Assembly: GCA_029204225.1 (NCBI GenBank)
Contig: CM055095.1
Coordinates: 69,874,966-69,938,965 of the forward strand
Length of the DNA: 64,000 nucleotides
From: Diphasiastrum complanatum
Taxonomy: Eukaryota; Streptophyta; Lycopodiopsida; Lycopodiales; Lycopodiaceae
Direction of reading: 5' to 3'
Both the position numbers and the translations under genes were made by a program. The notes beneath the pieces were generated by a model, which searched no databases, was not told where the DNA came from, and saw only the letters and a list, made by a program, of their open reading frames with translations. Each line of letters opens with the position of its first letter. Position 1 is the first letter of the stretch. This document shows, one piece after another, positions 21,472-32,101 of this stretch.

Positions 21472-23046
21472 TCACCATATCCATGATAGTGCTTCTTTGA
21501 TGTTGACATCTTTGATGAACTTGAGAGCTTTGCACCATCCTAGCATCTTCAAAATTGATTCCTTCCAAATTTCATGTAGATGCTTGACTTTGAGACTTGC
21601 TCCTTCTTCATGTGCATGCTCCTCCTTGAGAAAATAAAGATTTCTTCTTGACTTATTAGGATCACAAAGATCTAACATCATGTTACCATGATCTAGAGAA
21701 TTAGACTTATCCAAATTGGCAAGACTGTGCATGCTATAATAACAAAGTGTTTGCATCATATCTTCATGCTTGTTTACCATGCTAATCTCAGATCCAATGA
21801 GGCTAAATACTTTATTATGGAGATAAGTGTCTTTAGAAGATGATTCACTTACTCTCATAAAGAGCTTACAATTTGCCTCAATACAAATTTTCAAACTATG
21901 AGTGAACAAATCACTTTTGCTCTTACATGACTCAAGAGCATACATTTGATGAAATAACCATTTGCTTTCTAATTGATTTAAAATCAATTTCAACCTTTTA
22001 AGAACATCATCTATGTTCTCAAGAGAGACTTCATACTCAACTAGTATGGCTTTACTCCAATTTTGAGATGCAATGATCTCACTAAAGCAAATTGATTTAT
22101 CAAATGACATAAGAGAAGTAAGTATGTGATGTATATCACATGAGATATGCTCCTCTTTCCCTTGAAATGTGAGCCACATGGACTCAACCATATTTCTTGA
22201 GTTTCTTTTTGGAATCACAATTTGAGAAGGTCTCTCCTCAATCCTTGGCACACTTGAACCTTGAGATGACTCCTTAAGATCCTCTTCATGATGCTCCTTC
22301 TTGATGGAAAACCGAGACCTCCATGTCTCATAATGATCACAACAAGTATGACCATTCAATATGCACTTCCTATGATTATCAAGATTACTTATGCTAGAAA
22401 CATAAGTCCAAAAATCACCACAACTTGGCATGATTTTTCCAATATTGAAATCAAAAGGCATTTCCATCTCAATAAGGCTAACTACTTGCTTATGGATATA
22501 AGTGTCCACTTTGGATGCTTCACTTATTCTCATAAGAAGTTTACAACTTGCCTTTAAGATTGAAAACTTACAATTTTCATCTTTATGAATGAACACATCA
22601 TTCATGATCTTATTGAAACCAAAAGATCCTACATTATGAAGATATTTCCATTTCCTTGACTTCATAACTAATGTAAGCTTATAAGGAAAACATATTTTGC
22701 TATCTTTTAAGGCATCACACTCAACTAGTATTGCCTTAATCCACCTTTGAGATACAAACATCTCTTCAAAGCAAAATGGTTCTTCATAAGTTGACATGAT
22801 AGCATAAATGAAACTATTTTTATTTTGTGATTGCTGCTCCTTATTCTTGATTGATTTCTCTTGGATCATAACAATAAGTTTGAACTTATCTAAAGTTCCA
22901 AGCAAAATACTTTCCAAGGACATAAAATAGATCCAAATGACTTTCATGAAAGTGACATCTATCTTTGCATCTTGAACCAAACAATGCACTTCCAAATGAA
23001 AAATTTCAAAAGATTTGACATGTGTTGTGATGGACTCTTGTTGCAA
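21472..23046 (-). CDS. Unfamiliar 524-residue ORF of element D with two internal repeats
   Basis: I do not recognise a function. Residues ~77-260 and ~305-485 align with each other. Matching landmarks are CFEEMFVSQRWIKAILVE with CFSEIIASQNWSKAILVE, CKLLMRISEASKVDTYIH with CKLFMRVSESSSKDTYLH, SISNLD with SLANLD, and IKKEHHEED with LKEEHAHEE. Residues 41-65 may be a third, partial repeat. Residues 268-297 (PRIEERPSQIVIPKRNSR, then LTFQGKEE) resemble the linker before copia RT, and each repeat starts like the RT entry (SQ.W.KAILVE). So it may derive from duplicated, strongly diverged pol linker/RT sequence. No YVDD, integrase triad or membrane segment is visible. It is the last frame before the purine tract. 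Staying open for 524 codons in an old element is notable. It could be a degenerate remnant that stayed open by chance. Confidence 0.5.
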   Translation of the reverse strand: MQQESITTHVKSFEIFHLEVHCLVQDAKIDVTFMKVIWIYFMSLESILLGTLDKFKLIVMIQEKSIKNKEQQSQNKNSFIYAIMSTYEEPFCFEEMFVSQRWIKAILVECDALKDSKICFPYKLTLVMKSRKWKYLHNVGSFGFNKIMNDVFIHKDENCKFSILKASCKLLMRISEASKVDTYIHKQVVSLIEMEMPFDFNIGKIMPSCGDFWTYVSSISNLDNHRKCILNGHTCCDHYETWRSRFSIKKEHHEEDLKESSQGSSVPRIEERPSQIVIPKRNSRNMVESMWLTFQGKEEHISCDIHHILTSLMSFDKSICFSEIIASQNWSKAILVEYEVSLENIDDVLKRLKLILNQLESKWLFHQMYALESCKSKSDLFTHSLKICIEANCKLFMRVSESSSKDTYLHNKVFSLIGSEISMVNKHEDMMQTLCYYSMHSLANLDKSNSLDHGNMMLDLCDPNKSRRNLYFLKEEHAHEEGASLKVKHLHEIWKESILKMLGWCKALKFIKDVNIKEALSWIW

Positions 23047-23067
23047 GCCCTTGTGAGACTCGAAGCC

Positions 23068-23271
23068 TCATTCACCTTTCCACAAAGGAAACACCTTTCC
23101 TTCCTTGGACTTGTCCTTCTTGTGTTTGCATTTTGAACTTGAAGCTCCATCCTTCACCTCGGCCCCATTGCTTTGGTTCTCCTTGGATGGATTGGTCTTC
23201 TTTTTGTAGCATCTTGAGAAAAAATATCCTCCCTTGCCACAAAGGTTGCACTCATGATCCTTTCTTTCCAT
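23068..23271 (-). pseudogene. Damaged zinc-knuckle fragment, element D
   Basis: A 67-codon frame beginning MERKDHECNLCGKGGYFFSR. The pattern is CX2CX4FX4C, a copia gag knuckle with the histidine replaced by phenylalanine, followed by a Lys-rich tail. It ends 21 bp upstream of the start of the 524-codon frame in another reading frame. It is probably the last trace of gag in D. Confidence 0.6.
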
Positions 23272-23289
23272 AGGACGCCACCTATTGAT

Positions 23290-24958
23290 GCCATGTGAAT
23301 AAAAACTTGTGATATGATTCTACAAATGTAATTTGTGACTTTCAAGAGACTAGATTTGAACATCTTCAACAATCTAGAAGGACCTACAAAAGATCTAGCT
23401 CACAAACCTAAGAATCAATCTTCACAGTAATGACTAGTCACTTGGAAACTTTGCTTTGATCACTAAGACAAAAGCACACAATCTTTAAATCAAATCACTA
23501 AAGAAATTAGATCCAATCTCCTATTAAACTCATCGAATACCAATGACTCTTTCTTTCAAAAGTTGAAATGGATATGAAAAACATTTGACACCTAGATTTT
23601 CTTTTTCAATTGACTAGTTCTCTCAACACTTGAGATTCTTGAACAAAAGACGGGTTTTGTTTCAAATACATGAAAATCAAACTTAATCACTTCTTTTGGA
23701 CTCACTCTTGACCCAAATAATCTCACACTTGAGATTTATAATGAATTTGATTTGATTGACAACAAACTATACCACCAATTTTTCACAAAGCTTAAAAAAT
23801 TAGACAACTAGAGATTCACAAAGATCTCAACCATGCATGAATACTCAAATATGGACTCCTCCTCATTCTAGACATCCAATGGGATCTCAAATTGACCCTC
23901 ACACTCTCACAAAGAAAGTTGAATAGAACTAATTTGAGTTTCATACATACTATGTCAATTTTTGCTCAATAAATTGAATTCAATCACTCCTATTGGATTC
24001 CACCAATTACTCTACTTTTTAAGACTTGGAATGAAATTCAAAATCAAAAGTTGTGATTTTTCTCACTAAGATATTGTGCTTCAAAGAGCTAATGCCACTT
24101 AGAAATATTTGATCACCTAGGAGAATACAAATTCTCCACCAATAACAACACAAAATGAGCTTCTAGATCTTGCCTTCTACAAAGGAAGGAACTCTTAGAA
24201 AATTGGATCTCTCTCTACACATTTGCCATAGACACCTTAATGCCTCTTTTCAAACCTCACAAACACTCAAAAAAATTGAGTAGGATTGAACAATGTGACT
24301 TGGATCTCAATCTCTTTTCTAGAACTCTCAATTTAAGCCAATCTATGTCAAATTCTACAAAAGATTTGAATAGATGCTCTATATGCACTAGAAACTCTCA
24401 AAGGTTTCACTTGGAGGACAGATCCAAAGATGTTTTCTAGCAAATTGATGCTTCTAAACTTTACCCTATCACTCTTGAACAAATCTAGAGTGATGGTACA
24501 ATGGATTTCAACCTCTCACCTTGCATATCACTCCTTAACCTATGATTTTTAGCAAAATCTCTCTCAACTTCAACATGCACTCAAAAAATCAGAGATGATC
24601 AATTAATGCACCTATTTCAAGCTTCAAATTTAATTTCTTGGCTGATCTAATCCAATAACTAATCAAAGGATTAGATTCTCTATAGAAAATGCTTGATTTT
24701 GCACCAAAAATCTCTCAAATTGGGTGTGTGAGTCAAACTGTACAAATTTTTGAATTTTCTCTGCCAAAACTGGAGCTGTATGGCCTCACACGTGTGAAAA
24801 GGGTTCCTACAGCCCACAACAAGTTCTGGTCCAAAAATTTTGAGAATATCTATCAAATCCAACTTGCTACCCAAAATTTGACTAGTTTCCAAAAAACTGC
24901 TAATTTTGGCTTTGATTTGGATTAGCCCTATCAATTTCAACAAAACCTCTTGTACTAG
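23290..24958. other. Element D leader without coding pattern
   Basis: About 1.67 kb between the primer site and the zinc-knuckle frame (minus direction). All frames are short. No gag motif of the other families was found. One palindrome TCACACGTGTGA lies at 24786-24797. Confidence 0.6.
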
Positions 24959-24970
24959 GCTCTGATACCA
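24959..24970 (-). other. Element D primer-binding site
   Basis: GCTCTGATACCA on the plus strand, i.e. TGGTATCAGAGC on the minus strand, directly at the LTR edge. It sets the orientation of D. Confidence 0.93.
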
Positions 24971-25803
24971 TGTGCAAAAAGGTACAAAAAGGACCAAGAG
25001 TGGATCCTAATCTGATCCTCAAGAGGGATTGGTTGTCAGATTACTTGATCTATCAATCTACTTCAGATTAAGATCAATCTAGATCAATTCTAGACACAAA
25101 ATCCTAACAAGAACAATTATTAATTGAAGGTAAGTGTACTTTATGGTTTCACACGTGTGAAACACTGTCTGAGTACGGACTCCAACCTGACAATCAAGTA
25201 CACATTGATAGAACCTCAAAACAATCAAAACAAATGTAGACAAATGGAGAGAATCACTCAAAATTGCTTCCAAAACCAAGATTGGTGTCTCACATTGATT
25301 ATGGCCAAATGTGGCTCTATATATACAATAAGTGGGAGCTCGTGGTACTGATCATCCCTCTGATCCCACATGTGTGAAGGTGCTTTGTCATATGATGATT
25401 CATCATGCAAAACTGACACTTGGACAAAACCTTCTACTTTGAGCACTTTTGGTCCATTTTTCTTCTATATGGAGATCTACTTGGAAATCTTCTAGAAGTC
25501 AAAATTCGCCTACTTCAACTTATTCCACACATGTGAGCTGTCCTCTACACATGGGATATGACACCTAACCAAAGGATGTGGCTCATGCAATCAATAGATT
25601 GATGCCATGTGTCATATGTCTAGAAAACTAGTTTTTGGTCTTTTTAGCCACTAGAACTTGAATTAAATCATATGTACAATCTATATGATTATGGTACATG
25701 ACAAGTACACTATTTTCACACGTGGGAATAGGTTCCACACATGTGTGTTTATCTATATACAAGATTTTTGGCCTCTACCAAGCTTATTTTTGCATTTTTC
25801 ACA
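24971..25803 (-). repeat. Element D 5' LTR
   Basis: 833 bp, partner of 20503-21334. The palindrome here is TTTCACACGTGTGAAA (25147-25162), followed by AGTACGGAC as in family A. Confidence 0.92.
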
Positions 25804-26800
25804 ATAGTGAGGTGAGTAAAGCCTACAAGGTTTACATTCTTACTACTAATAAGGTGATTATTGGTAGAGATGTCGTTTTTTATGAGGGGAATATTCCAAA
25901 GGTGTGTTCAATTGATAATGTTGTGGATGGATCTAACATTTTTGATATTGATGTAAAGGATCCTACTTTAGATGGTGATGATGTAGGACCTTCATCAAGT
26001 CGAAATTCAAAGAGAACATCAAGGGAAAGACAAATGCTTTCAAGGCTCACATATGATGAGAAAGGTAAGCAAGTTGTTGGAGGTACACACTTTGCTTTCG
26101 TAACCTTTTTGATGAACCTACTTGTGTAGATGAAGCAAAGAACAAAGAGGAGTGGATCCAAGCAATGGATCTTGAGTATCAAACTCTTATGAAGAATGAA
26201 ACATGGAGACTGGTGGAGTTACCTAAGGACAAGAGAGCTATTGGATGAAAATGGATCTTCAAGGTGAAGACAAACCAAGATGGATCTATCAATAAGTATA
26301 AGGCAAGGTTGGTGGCAAAAGGATATGCTCAAGAACATAGTATTGACTGTGATGAAACCTTTGCACCCGTGGCAAAGATGGTGAGTATTCGAGTCATTAT
26401 ATCTCTTGCTACTCTTTATGGTGGGATCTACGGCAATGATCTTGGTCATTTGCATCACATTTTAGGAATAGAAGTGATTTGATCTTTTCAATCTACTTTC
26501 ATTTCTCAAGAAAAGTATGCTAATTCTATTCTAAAAAGATTTCATATGGTAGATGCAAAGTCTTGTGATACACCTATGGAGTAAAATGTAAAGCTAACTA
26601 TAAGAGGTAATGAAAGATCCTTCAAGGACATTACTCTCTATAGAAAGCTAGGTGGTTCACTTATCTATCTAACCATCACGAGACCAGATCTAAGCTATTG
26701 TCTTGGTAGATTGAGCCAATTCATGCAAGATGCTATATCATGGATGTCAAAGAAACAAGCCACTAATTCATTGTCATCTAGTGAGGCCGAGTTCAAAACA
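25804..26800 (+). pseudogene. Element E continued: RT and RNase H remnants
   Basis: It resumes exactly at the repeated ATAGT with VSKAYKVYI, the integrase C-terminal region. Then come the linker (SRLTYDEKGKQVV), a frameshift near 26105, and the RT entry with a stop where a Cys codon is expected (26246-26248). 26264-26482 runs from VKTNQDGSINKYKARL to ISLATLYG and then jumps to LGHLHHILGIEVI, so the RT palm including the YVDD site is deleted. RNase H is also cut, with ISWMSKKQA and SSSEAEF kept. Sequence of another family on the other strand begins near 26797-26812. Confidence 0.85.
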
Positions 26801-27995
26801 GGCATTGTACTTGATCTTGAAGATCCATTTGCAATCAATGATATTGCAACCAATAGGAGCTTCGACTAGTGACCACGTCTGGTTCTTGATCAGAGAGGAA
26901 TACTCTCTGTCCATAGCTTCTCTCTAGAGATCAGAGTCTGGTTGGTTGAGTACCTCTTCGACTGTTGTCGGTTCCTGTATCAAGAGACATATAGACTAAG
27001 GAGCATACCTTGTGGGTTGTGTGCACACTCGGCTTGATCTTCTGAGCGGATTGACTGATGAACCACTCCTGGGACTTGTGGTTGGGTAGCAGCAACATCT
27101 TTGTCTGATTCGCTGTCAAATAGTGGGTCGTCAATGGACACGCCTGAGCCCGAAGCTCTGATTATCGTGTCAATGGTAGGTGATGAAGGTCCTTTTGGAA
27201 CAATATCCTTGTCTTTGATGTCAACGAACTGATCCTCGATAAAGATTGTATCCCATTGTACAAGACTTGCTGGGTATTGGGATCATACAGCTTGTATGTG
27301 TTATCAAATGAAGTATATCCAATCAGGATGGTCTTGAGACCTTGGAAGTCCAATTTTTTCTTTGCGTCTTTCGGGATCTGTGCGTAGGCAACACATCCGA
27401 ACAATCTTAGGTTTATCACAGAAGGCTTAGAGCCTGTTAACACCTCATGGGGTGTCTTGCCTAAGAGGGCCTTGGTTGAACATCTGTTTTGGACGTAAGC
27501 TGCAATAGAGACAGCTTCGGTCCAGAAGCTCGTAGCGATGCGTGCGCTAGCATACATTTGGCTGATTCAACCAAAGTATGGTTCTTACTCTTGGCTAAGC
27601 CATTAGACTGAGGACTGTAACGAGTGATGAATTGCTGCTCAATGCCTTGGCTCTGGCAGTATTCCTTAAACTCAGTAGAGATGTATTCTCTACCATTGTT
27701 TGATCTTAAGGCCTTGATCGTCCTTCCAGTCTCTTTTTCTGCATGCTCCTTGAAGATTCTGAAGCAATTGAAAGCTTCTGATTTCTTCTTGATAAAGTAC
27801 ACCATAGTCCTTCTGGAGAATATAAGTTATAAAATACTTTGCATCCTTCAGCGAAGAATTTTTCATCGGGCCACAAATGTCTGAATGTACATTGTCTAAC
27901 AATCCTCTAGCAGTATGCTAATGGCTTAATCTAAATGGTTTTCTATTTTGTTTACCAACAAGACAGTCTTGACAGACATGTAACTCAACTTTATC
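26800..27995 (-). pseudogene. Family G copia fragment: integrase to RT entry
   Basis: Minus-strand frames 27690-27902 and 27461-27805 carry the integrase core (VHSDICGPMKNSS, LRSNNGREY with D changed to N, NGLAKSKNHTLVESAK with the catalytic Glu changed to Lys). 27162-27557 carries its C-terminal part (LFGCVAYAQIPKDAKKKL). The left part reads the linker and RT entry as in the G element at 43-48 kb. Both edges are direct joins to other copia families without LTRs or target duplications. Confidence 0.8.
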
Positions 27996-30911
27996 ACGAG
28001 GATAGTCTAGATCAAGAACAAAAGCCAAGATATCAAGTTTCCTCCAAGATATATGACATAAGCACTTGTAGATTTTCGATCTGCTCTATCACTTGCAAAA
28101 TCTGAGTCAGAATAGCCAATAATAGAAAGATCTTCACTTTTATACAATAAACCAAAATCAAAAGTTGAAGATATATATCTAAGCACTCTCTTGGCCATTT
28201 TCCAATGATAGATAGTAGGATTTTGCATAGCCTGACTCAACTTATGAACACTAAAGCTTATGTCAGGTCTAGTTATTGTGAGCCAAATTAAGGAGCCTAT
28301 AAGACTTCTAAAAAGTGTGAACACGAATGATCTTTCATCACCTTTGTTAGAATCCTTTACATTTTGCTCCATAGGTGTTTCTATACTCTTACAATTCAAC
28401 ATATTGAACTTCTTTAACATTGAAAGAGCATACTTGGATTGACATACAAAAGCTTTATCTTTAAGAAAGTCAATCTCTAATCCTAGAATATAGTGAATTT
28501 TTCCAAGATCTTGCATCTTGAACTCTTTTCCAAGTGCAATCTTGGTTTCCTCAATTAACTTGATACTACTTTCTGTCAGAATGATATCATCAACATAAAT
28601 AAGAAGAATGACAATATCTTTAACAAAAAACTTGACATATAAGGAAGGATCATAGTTACTAAGATTAAATCCTAGTGACTCAAGAAAGGTGTTAAGTCGA
28701 GAATACCATGACCTTGGAGCTTGCTTTAATCCATATAAACTTTTGAAGAGCAAGAAAATTTTTTCTGTATCATGGATGAACCCAATAGGCTGATCCATAT
28801 AAATCTCTTTTTCTAGATACCCATTTAGAAATGCATTGGAGACATCTAGTTGAAGAACTTGCCAATTGAAAAAACAAGCAAGAGAAATTATGATTCCAAT
28901 TGATACCATCTTTGCAACTGGGGCAAAGGTCTCCTCATAATCAAGTCCATAAACTTGAGAAAAACCTTTAGCAGAAAGCCTAGCCTTGTACTTGTTGATT
29001 GTTCCATCTTGATTATACTTGACTCAAAAAACCCACTTGCAACCAATGATGTGCTTATTGGATGGAAGATCCACAAGCTCCCATGTCTTATTGGCCATCA
29101 AAGCTTCATATTCCTCCTTCATGACAAGGTACCATTCCTTCGAGTTGAGTGCATCATATACATCCTTAGGCTCCTCATGAGAAATAAAATAAGCATAATT
29201 AGTGGAGTTGATTTCCACTTGCTTGCCTCTATCTTCATAGGTAAGCCTTCTAGGCTCGGATCTTTCTCTTTGAGATCTCCTTGGTGAAAAGATTCGAGGT
29301 AACTCCTCCTCAATTCTTGGCCCCATCTCTCCATGATAATCTTCAAGGGTGATGATTGGAGTATCTTTGTGAGAATCTTTGAACTCGGCCTCCTCAAGAA
29401 TGTATTTTTGATCTTCATGGAATATAACATCCCTACTCTCAATTGTAGTTGATGTAGAGGGAATATAGATTCTGTAAGATTTCTTGTTGGATGCATATCC
29501 AACCATGATCCCTTTAATAGAATCAGGATCATCTCTTTTCCTTGTTTCCAAGGGCACATTAACAAAGCAAGCACAACCAATAACTCTAAGGTGATCTACC
29601 TTAGGTTTCTTCTTAAACAAGACTTTTGAGTGTATAAGCTCCTTGCAAGGATGCTCCATCAAGCTTTGATTGCAACCTATGTTCTTCAGCCAATAAGATT
29701 TCTTGCAAGTCAACCACACTTGGCAAGACTCTTTGAATGGCAATACTTTGCACAAGGTTAGCATGTTCATCTAGCAAACCATTCCACATAACCTGGACTA
29801 TTTTGCCATCTTTTATGCTTTCATCAATGCATGCTAGATCATCACTTAAGGACTTAACCCCATGCATGAGCACTTTCGCCCTCTCTTTGCCTACTAGAAA
29901 ATATTTGCCTCCTTAGAGTTAATACCCTAGATGTGGACTTTGATTCAAAGGGCTTCTTCAAGGCATTCCATGCCTCACTTGCACTTTGACTTTTACCAAC
30001 TTCCTTGAGAAGTTCATTGGTAACATTCATTTTAATGATATGAAGAGCCCTTTTAGCCTTCTTATCAAAACCTTGTTGCTCTTGAACTGTGGGTGGTCTC
30101 TCATCAGTTCTTGCAACTATGTCCATGAGTTCATTCAACTCAAATAAGGACTCCATCCTTACTTTCCAGGTAGAGTAGTTTGATGAACTCAACCTATCAT
30201 TAGTTTCTAACACGATCCCACCATTGGAAGCTAGTGAATCACAAGACTAGCTTCACTAGCTTGTCAAATCTTGATGTTTAGATGTAGATCTAAGATCACT
30301 TCACATGAGAATGTTCCTCAACCTGATAAGAACTTGAAAACACATTTGCATAATGGTTAAAACCTTTCAGAAAATGCTCCAATCAAACTACATAAGGAGA
30401 GTTACTTACATGCTCAACAAAGTACACCAAAATTTATGCAAAAGATTGCTGACAATCTGTTCACCCAAAAGGGGATCTTTCATCCAAGTGGGAGCTTTGC
30501 TCAACCTTTTGGAAAAATACAAAATCACTTAAAGAGTATTTGTCATCCACTTAAGGAGAAGGTTCATCCACTTAAGGAGAGTGTTCATCCAAAAGGAGAG
30601 TGTTCATCCACAGAAGTGGAGATTGTCAACAATAGATTTAACAGAACATCGTTAGTATTGAATATGCACAAGCCTCACAATCAACAAATGATTAGGTGTT
30701 ATGATCTAATCCAAAATAGCTTCTTCTCAGCCTCTGATATTCAATAGACCTGAAATATGCTTTTGATCCACAAGTTCAACTCACAAAACAAAGGTTAGTA
30801 AGATTTGATCAACAGTGCAATGTGTAATCATGCTAGAACTTGATCAAACATCTAAATATCACCATAAATGGAGATCTTACTAAATATAACAGCCAACTAA
30901 CTCTGATACCA
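27996..30911 (-). pseudogene. Family H copia, internally deleted
   Basis: Gag is at 29854-30213 (LETNDRLSSSNYSTWKVRMES) and 29613-29873. Directly after gag residues HRLQSKLDGAS the frame jumps to the integrase C-terminal end (KKKPKVDHLRVIGCACFVN, 29024-29770), so the zinc knuckle, protease and integrase core are lost. RT follows at 28007-28909 with LDVSNAFLNG, YGLKQAPRSWY and YVDD intact, then RNase H starts (GYSDSDFASD) and is cut after NLISW. One stop lies at the RT entry near 29022. The primer site (minus) is at 30901-30911. Confidence 0.85.
30214..30900 (-). other. Family H leader with short direct repeats
   Basis: No coding pattern. Near 30545-30625 about four copies of a 19-21-bp unit, GTTCATCCACTTAAGGAGAG and variants, lie head to tail. 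Confidence 0.6.
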
Positions 30912-31557
30912 TGTGAAAAAAGTGGATCTTGAATGGATCCAAACTCCCAAAATACTTGGCTAAGATCTTTGCACAACAAACTACAAAAACTAGAAATGGC
31001 AAAGCATCCTAATGCTACCTTTGATACACATGAACATTACAAACATTCAAGAGACAAAAGAAGCTAATAAAAGGTACTGATGGCAGCCAAAAACAACAAC
31101 ATACCAGCCCTACAACAGTAGCCTACCACTTTTGGAAACCTCTTAAGATCATACACAAAAGCTTGAAGACAATACACAAAGCAATGCTCTCAATGGAAGA
31201 AGAAACTGTGACAATGATCTATTGATCTCTCTCAACAATACAATTGTGAAGAATAGTAAAGTTATATCTTCCTATCTCGAGTTTTGGGGCCATGACTATC
31301 TTATTTCCATTGTATGGTATGTGAAGAGCACATAACCTTCTAGAATAGGTCAAGTTTGAGTTAGGTAGATCCAATCTTGATGTCATGCAAAAGTTTAAAT
31401 TACATGCAAAGTCAATTTTCAGTCTGATGTATGTCATTGTGCTCTTGCCTTAGATTCTTCAAGTAATCTGTTCTTTGATCAATCTTGTGCAATCACAACA
31501 CCTCATTAAGATCCTGTAAGGTGTGTGGTGAAGTTCACACGTGCTAAAAACTTCACA
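30912..31557. repeat. LTR-type block with primer sites at both edges
   Basis: It starts TGTGAAAAAAG and ends AACTTCACA. At its left edge lies a minus-strand primer site (element H), at its right edge a plus-strand site (element I, 31558). An ordinary LTR has one. Either two LTRs of opposite elements have been joined tail to tail with loss of their outer parts, or one of the two sites abuts an LTR that replaced the original. Both ends read as T-rich U5-like DNA toward their own primer site, which favours the first idea. Confidence 0.55.
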
Positions 31558-31569
31558 TGGTATCAGAGC
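31558..31569 (+). other. Element I primer-binding site
   Basis: TGGTATCAGAGC directly after CTTCACA. Confidence 0.9.
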
Positions 31570-32101
31570 TTCATGCTTTGTAGAGGTGAGGGTGTATACA
31601 TCAGAATATAAGTGCTTTTGCTAGCAGGAACTCGGATTTGGAAGAGGAATCCAAACTTGCTGACAAACAAGTCACTGTCAATCATAAGTGGATCAAATCA
31701 AGCTTGATCTGCTCCAGCTGAGCCCTATACAGACAGAGATCTCACATGTGTGAAATCAGCCCTCTTTGTTTGAGTGCTACTTCTCAAGGAATGATCCAAA
31801 TTTGATGTTCTATAGCTTGTTGGATGGATATTGAAGAGTAGATTGTGTTTCTTGAGTTTCTAAATCAATTTGATTTGTTTTTAGAAGAGTTTTACGCAAT
31901 TAAAGAGTTTGGGAGAGTACTCATCTCATGTAATATGCCAAAGTGAGCATACATCAGTTCTTTTCACCAATTTCTTCAATTTTCATTATCAATCAAGTAG
32001 AATTGGATAAAAGTGAGTTTAGTGAGGTCTTAGACTTTTCATTTTACACAGATTATTGTGTCTTAGGTTGAGATAGCAAACAACATTTTTCAACTCCATC
32101 T

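Larger units (their letters stand above)
20503..25803 (-). mobile_element. Element D: non-autonomous LTR retrotransposon
   Basis: It is 5,301 bp and reads on the minus strand: 5' LTR 24971-25803, primer site 24959-24970, a body of about 3.6 kb, a purine-rich tract at 21335-21347, and the 3' LTR 20503-21334. The 5-bp duplication ATAGT flanks it. No gag domain, protease, integrase, RT or RNase H motif was found. The body carries a ~1.7-kb leader with no coding pattern, a 67-codon frame with a damaged zinc knuckle, and a 524-codon frame. It must have used enzymes of other copia elements. The LTRs differ at scattered positions (832 against 833 bp), so it is older than the family A array. Confidence 0.88.

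Noticed and set aside
22288..22557. 89-codon plus-strand frame
   Set aside because: Antisense to the 524-codon frame of element D, with no homology of its own.
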